A stretch of DNA of 10,451 nt from Sphingobacteriaceae bacterium. Lineage in GTDB: Bacteria > Bacteroidota > Bacteroidia > B-17B0 > Aurantibacillaceae. Shown here piece by piece: positions 6,533 to 10,451 of this stretch; positions within the stretch are counted from its first letter, which is position 1; each line of letters starts with the position of its first letter. The notes under the pieces were generated by a model that saw only the letters and a list, made by a program, of their open reading frames with translations, searched no databases and was not told the DNA's origin. The stretch spans positions 1-10,451 of the forward strand of contig JAHEYE010000082.1 of NCBI GenBank assembly GCA_023251695.1, written 5' to 3'. The position numbers were made by a program, and so were the translations under genes.

Positions 6533-7833
6533 GCCTCTTTGGTTTTAGGAACCATCAGTAATAACAGAAATCCTAAAATAAAATACGCTACCAAAGCCAG
6601 AACAGCAGGACGCATGCCACCAACCGATTCACTTATTAAACCAAAAGAAACAGTACCAATTATCATCCCTAGTTTTTCCATTACATCGTAAAAACTGAAA
6701 AAACTCGTATGGTCGTCGGTTGCGGGTAAAAATTTACTATAGGTACTCCGTGATAATGCTTGAATTCCACCCATTACAAAACCTACGAGGAAGGCTACAA
6801 AATAAAAATGAATTGGTTCGTGTACTATCAAATATGTAAATCCGCAGATGAAAACCCAAATTAGAATGGCCACCATTAATGCCTTGAGGTTGCCGAACTT
6901 TTTAGAGAGCTTCGAAAATACAAACGAACCTAATATGCCCACGAATTGTATGATGAGAATGCTGATAATTAAAGAGGTTGTTTTGCTTTTTTCATCGGTC
7001 CACACTATCTCATTGCGCGCAAACAGTACTGCAACTACCATAACGGTTTGCACACCCATGTTGTAAAAGAAATAACTGTAAAGAAAGCGGCGTAATTGCT
7101 TTAAATGAACAACCTGCCGGGCTACTTTTATTAACTCTTTAAATCCTTTCATCACCAAACCGCTTTTATCTGAACCATGAGGCGCATGACTTTGATTTGG
7201 TAATCGTTTGAAAGTATATTGCGCAAAACCCATCCACCAGATACCAACGAATAAGAAACTGTATTTTGCCGGAATGTGCAGTACCATAATGCTTATGAGG
7301 CAGAGTATTAATAATAGTGAGCTTCCGAAATAACCCAAAGCAAAACCGCGTGCACTTACTTTATCCTGATTTTCGATGCTGGCTATTTGAGGGAGATAAG
7401 AATTGTAGTAAACCAAACTTCCCCAAAAACCTATCGTTGCTGTAACAAATGGAAGGAAACTTAACTCAATGTGGTCTTTATTGAAGAAAAACAAACACAT
7501 GCAGGAAAGCGAACCTAAATAACAAAAGAATTGGAGAAATCGTTTCTTGTTCCCTAGGTAATCGGCAACACCACTTAGTATAGGCGCGATAATCACTACA
7601 ATAAATAAAGCGAATGCGTACACAAACGAATAGATGTTCTGATTTTCGAAATTAATCCCGAAAAAAGAAACCGTATGATCAATGATATTGCCTGATTCAT
7701 CTTTTGTTGAGGTAACAGCATCATAATAATTCGGAAATATAGCCGAAGTAATTACCAATGGGAAAACCGAATTTGCCCAATCGTAAAAGGTCCATGCCTT
7801 TATTGTTTTTTCGTCATCCTTAATTATTTCCAT
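6529..7833 (-). CDS. MFS transporter of the UMF1/Atg22-like family
   Basis: This 434-residue inner-membrane transporter has about 12 hydrophobic segments. The N-terminal signature AWTFYDWANSVFPLVITSAIFP (13-34 in part) is characteristic of the UMF1/Atg22-like MFS branch. GVADYLGNKKRFL at 88-100 corresponds to the MFS loop 2-3 motif (G..aD..G.kr), and GGIQALSRSTYSKFLP near residues 356-371 is another conserved UMF1 segment. Yeast Atg22 exports amino acids from the vacuole, but substrates of bacterial members are mostly unassigned, so none is proposed. Length is normal for the family and no disruption is seen. The gene starts 11 bases after the OmpA-like gene and overlaps the TTG start of the HTTM-like gene by 4 bases, which indicates one transcript with coupled translation. 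Confidence 0.87.
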   Translation of the reverse strand: MEIIKDDEKTIKAWTFYDWANSVFPLVITSAIFPNYYDAVTSTKDESGNIIDHTVSFFGINFENQNIYSFVYAFALFIVVIIAPILSGVADYLGNKKRFLQFFCYLGSLSCMCLFFFNKDHIELSFLPFVTATIGFWGSLVYYNSYLPQIASIENQDKVSARGFALGYFGSSLLLILCLISIMVLHIPAKYSFLFVGIWWMGFAQYTFKRLPNQSHAPHGSDKSGLVMKGFKELIKVARQVVHLKQLRRFLYSYFFYNMGVQTVMVVAVLFARNEIVWTDEKSKTTSLIISILIIQFVGILGSFVFSKLSKKFGNLKALMVAILIWVFICGFTYLIVHEPIHFYFVAFLVGFVMGGIQALSRSTYSKFLPATDDHTSFFSFYDVMEKLGMIIGTVSFGLISESVGGMRPAVLALVAYFILGFLLLLMVPKTKEA

Positions 7834-7844
7834 ATTATTTATTT

Positions 7845-8948
7845 TTATTCGTTAGGGTTTGTTTTTACAATTTCAAATTCAACACGGCGGTTTTTTTGTT
7901 TGCCTTCATCGGTATCATTACTTGCAACAGGCTGCGAACTTCCATAACCCTTAAAATACATTTTATTCTGAACTCCTTTTTTAATCAGATATTCGAATAC
8001 TTCACGGGCACGTAGTTCAGATATTTTCTGATTCCGGTTGCGGCTTCCGGTATTATCGCTATGGCCGTTAATCTGAATTTCCATTTTAGTATTACGAATT
8101 AGGTATTGGGATAGTTTATTCAATTCGACATAAGATTCCGGCAACAAATAATGCTTTCCCTCTTCGAAAAAAATATTTTTCAGAGCCACCTTCTCTCCCA
8201 CTTTTATATCTTTTCTTACTGTTAAAATTGAATCTTCGTAATTGGGTTTAATACTGCCTACATATTCAACCGCTACTTTTTCTTCGGTTTCTTTGGCTTT
8301 GTATAAGCTCACCTCATCCACAAAGTAATAAGCTTCCCTGAAACCTAATTTAAAAATATTTATCCGCACAAGATCCTTTTCGATACGCGGGAAAAAATTC
8401 CCGATGGTGATGTATTTTTCTCCGCCGTCGGCCTTATACTTTCCCTTAATGGTGAACCATTGGTAATTATTGATGAATCCGCCTTTTTTGCAAATGCTGT
8501 CAATGATACACGATTTCACTGCGTCGCCCTGACTATGATAACCGCCTTTTGAAATTAAAACACCAAGGGATTTTACAAGTGCGTTGCTCCAATAAGCTAA
8601 ACGGATATGCATTTCAAAATCGTAAATGGTACCGCGGTGTAGTGCTTCTGCCAAACGCACCTGAACAAATTCCTTGTATCGTTTTTGAAATCGTAAACCT
8701 GCGTAACATTCGCTTTTGTATCCACCACGCATCGAGCAAGTATCTTTTTCAACCGGCGACTGATAAAAATCGACCGAGGCGATTTGTGTCCACGGTATAG
8801 CTTGTCTTATACTTCCGGATTTTTTGCGGTAATTTTCGAAACTCCCATTTGGTACCAGATTTTTCTGAACAGGTGTTAAGGTTTGGGCTTTCAGGAGGCC
8901 TAAACCAAGAATAAATACTAGCAAAAAACGGGTTTTTAACCTCTTCAT
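7845..8948 (-). CDS. Secreted galactose-binding-like / OmpA C-terminal fusion envelope protein
   Basis: The 367-residue product carries a signal peptide (1-21, ending LLKA before Gln). The N-terminal domain (about 28-218) begins LVPNGSFENY and continues with WTQIASVDFYQSP, CYAGLRF, FVQVRLAEAL and a closing FVDEVSLY. This is a beta-sandwich (carbohydrate-binding-like) module that Bacteroidota often place before OmpA domains. Four cysteines (71, 81, 147, 153) could form two disulfides. The OmpA_C domain covers about 254-363, with INGHSDNTGSRNRNQKISELRA at 293-314 in part and NRRVEFEIV near the end. Asp298 and Arg313 keep the 15-residue spacing of the diaminopimelate-binding pair of E. coli OmpA. 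It should anchor to peptidoglycan in the periplasm. It is the first gene of the four-gene minus-strand operon. Confidence 0.88.
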   Translation of the reverse strand: MKRLKTRFLLVFILGLGLLKAQTLTPVQKNLVPNGSFENYRKKSGSIRQAIPWTQIASVDFYQSPVEKDTCSMRGGYKSECYAGLRFQKRYKEFVQVRLAEALHRGTIYDFEMHIRLAYWSNALVKSLGVLISKGGYHSQGDAVKSCIIDSICKKGGFINNYQWFTIKGKYKADGGEKYITIGNFFPRIEKDLVRINIFKLGFREAYYFVDEVSLYKAKETEEKVAVEYVGSIKPNYEDSILTVRKDIKVGEKVALKNIFFEEGKHYLLPESYVELNKLSQYLIRNTKMEIQINGHSDNTGSRNRNQKISELRAREVFEYLIKKGVQNKMYFKGYGSSQPVASNDTDEGKQKNRRVEFEIVKTNPNE

Positions 8949-8955
8949 ACTAAAA

Positions 8956-8963
8956 CAAATATA
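8956..8963 (-). promoter_or_regulatory. Weak candidate -7 box for the OmpA-like operon
   Basis: On the minus strand this reads TATATTTG, an exact match to the Bacteroidota TAnnTTTG consensus. No TTG is present at the expected upstream distance, and the box lies only 7 bases from the ATG at 8948, which would leave a near-leaderless message. Treat it as a weak call. Confidence 0.3.
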
Positions 8964-9012
8964 GTTTTTACAGTGGTTTAAGCCTTAGGGCATTAATAAT
9001 TGTTTTTAACAC

Positions 9013-9041
9013 TTGTATATTCAAAAATTAATGTATATTTG
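9013..9041 (+). promoter_or_regulatory. Bacteroidota-type promoter of the S20 gene
   Basis: TTG at 9013-9015 is followed after 18 bases by TATATTTG at 9034-9041. This matches the -33 TTG / -7 TAnnTTTG promoter of the primary sigma factor in Bacteroidota. Transcription would start near 9046-9048, giving a leader of about 33 bases to the ATG at 9080. Confidence 0.75.
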
Positions 9042-9044
9042 CGC

Positions 9045-9059
9045 TCCCAATTTTGGGGA
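9045..9059 (+). promoter_or_regulatory. Small hairpin in the S20 mRNA leader
   Basis: TCCC (9045-9048) can pair with GGGA (9056-9059) around a 7-base loop, or CCCA with TGGG in a shifted form. The hairpin sits at the predicted 5' end of the message. It may only stabilise the end; a role in S20 autoregulation is possible but not shown. Confidence 0.25.
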
Positions 9060-9079
9060 AGAAATTTAAAATTAAAAGA

Positions 9080-9337
9080 ATGGCAAATCATAAGTCATCT
9101 ATCAAAAGAATCCGTTCTAATAACGCAAAGCGTTTGCAAAACCGTTATTATGCGAAAACGACCCGTACCGCTATTAAATCATTACGTACTGCTACAGCTA
9201 AAAAAGAAGCACAGGACCTTTTACCTAAGGTTTCTGCCATGCTTGATAAACTTGCAAAACGTAATGTGATTCATAAAAATAAAGCAGCAAACCTTAAATC
9301 GAAACTAAGCAAAAAGGTTAATGCTCTATCTAAGTAA
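9080..9337 (+). CDS. rpsT: 30S ribosomal protein S20
   Basis: The 85-residue basic protein begins MANHKSSIKRIRSNNAKRLQN, the conserved opening of S20. It continues with RTAIKSLRTATAKKEAQDLLP and HKNKAANLKSKLSKKVNAL, the long helices that bind 16S rRNA in the body of the small subunit. Length is normal for S20. The ATG at 9080 is preferred over an in-frame TTG at 9053, because it gives the family N-terminus and because 9053 falls in the leader just after the predicted transcription start. An A-rich stretch precedes the ATG with no strong Shine-Dalgarno, which is normal in Bacteroidota. The gene has its own promoter (9013-9041) and terminator (9362-9390), so it is a single-gene unit, divergent from the OmpA-like operon. 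Confidence 0.97.
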   Translation: MANHKSSIKRIRSNNAKRLQNRYYAKTTRTAIKSLRTATAKKEAQDLLPKVSAMLDKLAKRNVIHKNKAANLKSKLSKKVNALSK

Positions 9338-9361
9338 TAAATCACTGATTTTCAATATTTT

Positions 9362-9395
9362 AGCCTCGATTTTATGAGGCTTTTTTATTTTTAAC
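9362..9395 (+). terminator. Intrinsic terminator of rpsT
   Basis: AGCCTC (9362-9367) pairs with GAGGCT (9376-9381) around an 8-base loop. A T-rich tail (TTTTTTATTTTT in all but one position, to about 9392) follows directly. It lies 25 bases after the rpsT stop. Confidence 0.85.
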
Positions 9396-9412
9396 AAAAA
9401 TCAAATAAACGC

Positions 9413-9442
9413 TTGGGGTTTATTGAATATTTTCTATTTTTG
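9413..9442 (+). promoter_or_regulatory. Bacteroidota-type promoter of the lipoprotein gene
   Basis: TTG at 9413-9415, then 19 bases, then TATTTTTG at 9435-9442, matches the TTG/TAnnTTTG promoter at optimal spacing. The start of transcription would fall near 9447-9449, about 27 bases before the ATG at 9475. Confidence 0.72.
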
Positions 9443-9474
9443 CTCAGCGTGTTTAAACTAAAACCACCACTATT

Positions 9475-10451
9475 ATGAATTCAACTTTATTAAGGACTTT
9501 AAGCGCAAGTTTATCAGTTGCCGTTGTATTAACCGGCTGTAACGGACTTGGCAAAATGATTAAAAAACAAAAAGACATTAACTATAGCGCGACTCCGAAT
9601 CCGATTGAGATGCACGGCGACAGCGTACAGTTTAGCGTTAGCGGAAAATTCAATCCAAAATTATTTGGTAAGAAAATAACAATGACTATTACACCTGTTG
9701 TGAAGTACAGCGGTACAGAAAAAGCAATGAAGCCTGTTGTTTTAGTAGGTGACAAAGCTACCGGTAGCGGACAAAAAATCAGTTACGAAAAAGGTGGTAC
9801 TTTCAGCTACACTTCTGATAAATTCGTTTATGAGGCTGGTATGAAAGTGGCGAAAATTGAACTCCGTGCTGAAGGCCAGGTAAAGAAAAAAATCAAAAAA
9901 TTTAATCCGGTTGAAATTGCCGATGGTACTATCATCACTCCACTTTTGGTTCGTAACGACGAAAAAGGGATTTATGGTAAAGATGCATTTGTGAAAATAA
10001 CACCGATGAATCAGGTAACTCACGTTTATTATACGATTAACAACGCTACAGTTCGCCCTGCTGAAATGAAGAGTGAAGAGATGAAAAGTATCCAGACTTT
10101 CATAAACACAAACATCAATAGCTGGTGGTATGAATTCAAAGGTATCGGTGTTTCTGCTTATGCTTCTCCGGATGGTGAAACTGATAAGAATGCTAATCTT
10201 GCGAAAGACCGTGCAACTTCAGGTTCTAATGCCATGATGGGCGAATTCAAAAAGAACAAGAACAAAGACAATAAATTCGGTAAAGAAAAAGAACAATACG
10301 TAGTTGGTACAACTCAGGAAGATTGGGATGGTTTCAAATCTTTAATGGAAGCTTCTACAATGGCTGACAAAGATTTAATCTTACGCGTTTTAACCATGTA
10401 TTCTGATCCTAACCAACGCCGTACTGAAATCAAAAACTTATCTAAGACTTA
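9475..10451 (+). CDS. Lipoprotein with an OmpA-like YASPDG motif, partial (3' end outside window)
   Basis: The frame is open from ATG 9475 to the window edge, 325 codons with no stop. A lipoprotein signal (hydrophobic LSVAVVLTGC) places the lipid-bearing Cys at residue 22. The next 190 residues look like beta-rich domains (for example VQFSVSGKFNPKLFGKKITMTITPVV at 51-76 in part). Residues 223-247 (GIGVSAYASPDGETDKNANLAKDRA in part) match the helix-loop of the OmpA peptidoglycan-binding fold, but the peptidoglycan-contacting Asp of OmpA is replaced by Ser231. Such YASP(D/E)G variants are common in Bacteroidota outer-membrane proteins. Codon use leans to GGT, TTC and AAC compared with neighbouring genes, which with the good promoter suggests high expression. 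The ATG follows the promoter by a short leader. The full-length function is unknown; an abundant envelope-anchoring lipoprotein is likely. Confidence 0.82.
   Translation, partial: MNSTLLRTLSASLSVAVVLTGCNGLGKMIKKQKDINYSATPNPIEMHGDSVQFSVSGKFNPKLFGKKITMTITPVVKYSGTEKAMKPVVLVGDKATGSGQKISYEKGGTFSYTSDKFVYEAGMKVAKIELRAEGQVKKKIKKFNPVEIADGTIITPLLVRNDEKGIYGKDAFVKITPMNQVTHVYYTINNATVRPAEMKSEEMKSIQTFINTNINSWWYEFKGIGVSAYASPDGETDKNANLAKDRATSGSNAMMGEFKKNKNKDNKFGKEKEQYVVGTTQEDWDGFKSLMEASTMADKDLILRVLTMYSDPNQRRTEIKNLSKT

Noticed and set aside
9053..9079. In-frame TTG start upstream of rpsT adding nine residues
   Set aside because: The ATG at 9080 gives the conserved MANHKS start, and 9053 lies in the short leader directly after the predicted transcription start.
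9742..10023. Minus-strand open frame of 93 codons opposite the lipoprotein gene
   Set aside because: It lies wholly inside a well-supported gene, has no family resemblance and no promoter; a chance antisense frame.
1..10451. tRNA, rRNA, CRISPR array, insertion sequence or phage genes
   Set aside because: No tRNA-like cloverleaf, repeat-spacer pattern, transposase motif or terminal inverted repeat was seen on either strand.

Overview
The window is AT-rich bacterial DNA that reads clearly as Bacteroidota. Three signs support this: signal peptides ending just before Gln (…KA-Q), promoters of the TTG-N18/19-TAnnTTTG type in place of sigma-70 boxes, and a gene repertoire of a TamL/BamA-like barrel end, a carboxypeptidase-regulatory plus TonB-plug protein and OmpA-fusion envelope proteins. 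A Flavobacteriales-like member is plausible, but the species cannot be named from this stretch. The DNA is densely coding. The longest gaps, at 2019-2143, 8949-9079 and 9338-9474, are under 140 bases and hold regulatory signals.

Layout. (1) 2-1182, plus strand: the end of an Omp85/TamL-type outer-membrane barrel, then a family-2-like glycosyltransferase. (2) 1188-3782: a divergent cluster. On the minus strand is a small secreted protein with a carboxypeptidase-regulatory-like domain and a TonB plug but no beta-barrel. On the plus strand is an ECF-type sigma factor overlapping a single-pass membrane protein with TPR repeats. The 125-base gap between the two arms carries nested inverted repeats and a direct repeat. 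(3) 8948 down to 3774, minus strand: a tight four-gene operon of an OmpA-fusion protein, a UMF1/Atg22-like MFS transporter, an HTTM/vitamin-K-carboxylase-like membrane protein that starts at TTG, and a JmjC/cupin_8 protein whose iron-binding motif is HxA instead of HxD. (4) 9080-10451, plus strand: ribosomal protein S20 with a clear promoter and terminator, then the start of an abundant-looking lipoprotein with an OmpA-like motif, cut by the window edge.

How the parts may work together. The sigma factor and the overlapping membrane TPR protein look like a sigma/anti-sigma pair. The divergent plug protein could be its outer-membrane-side sensor, but this is inference from layout. The four-gene operon joins a peptidoglycan-binding envelope protein and a transporter with two possible modifying enzymes. 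The JmjC-type member keeps the likely 2-oxoglutarate-binding residues but lacks the acidic iron ligand, as in Fe/2OG halogenases, and this is the most unusual feature of the window. Intrinsic terminators lie inside or across the ends of convergent genes, as expected in so compact a region.
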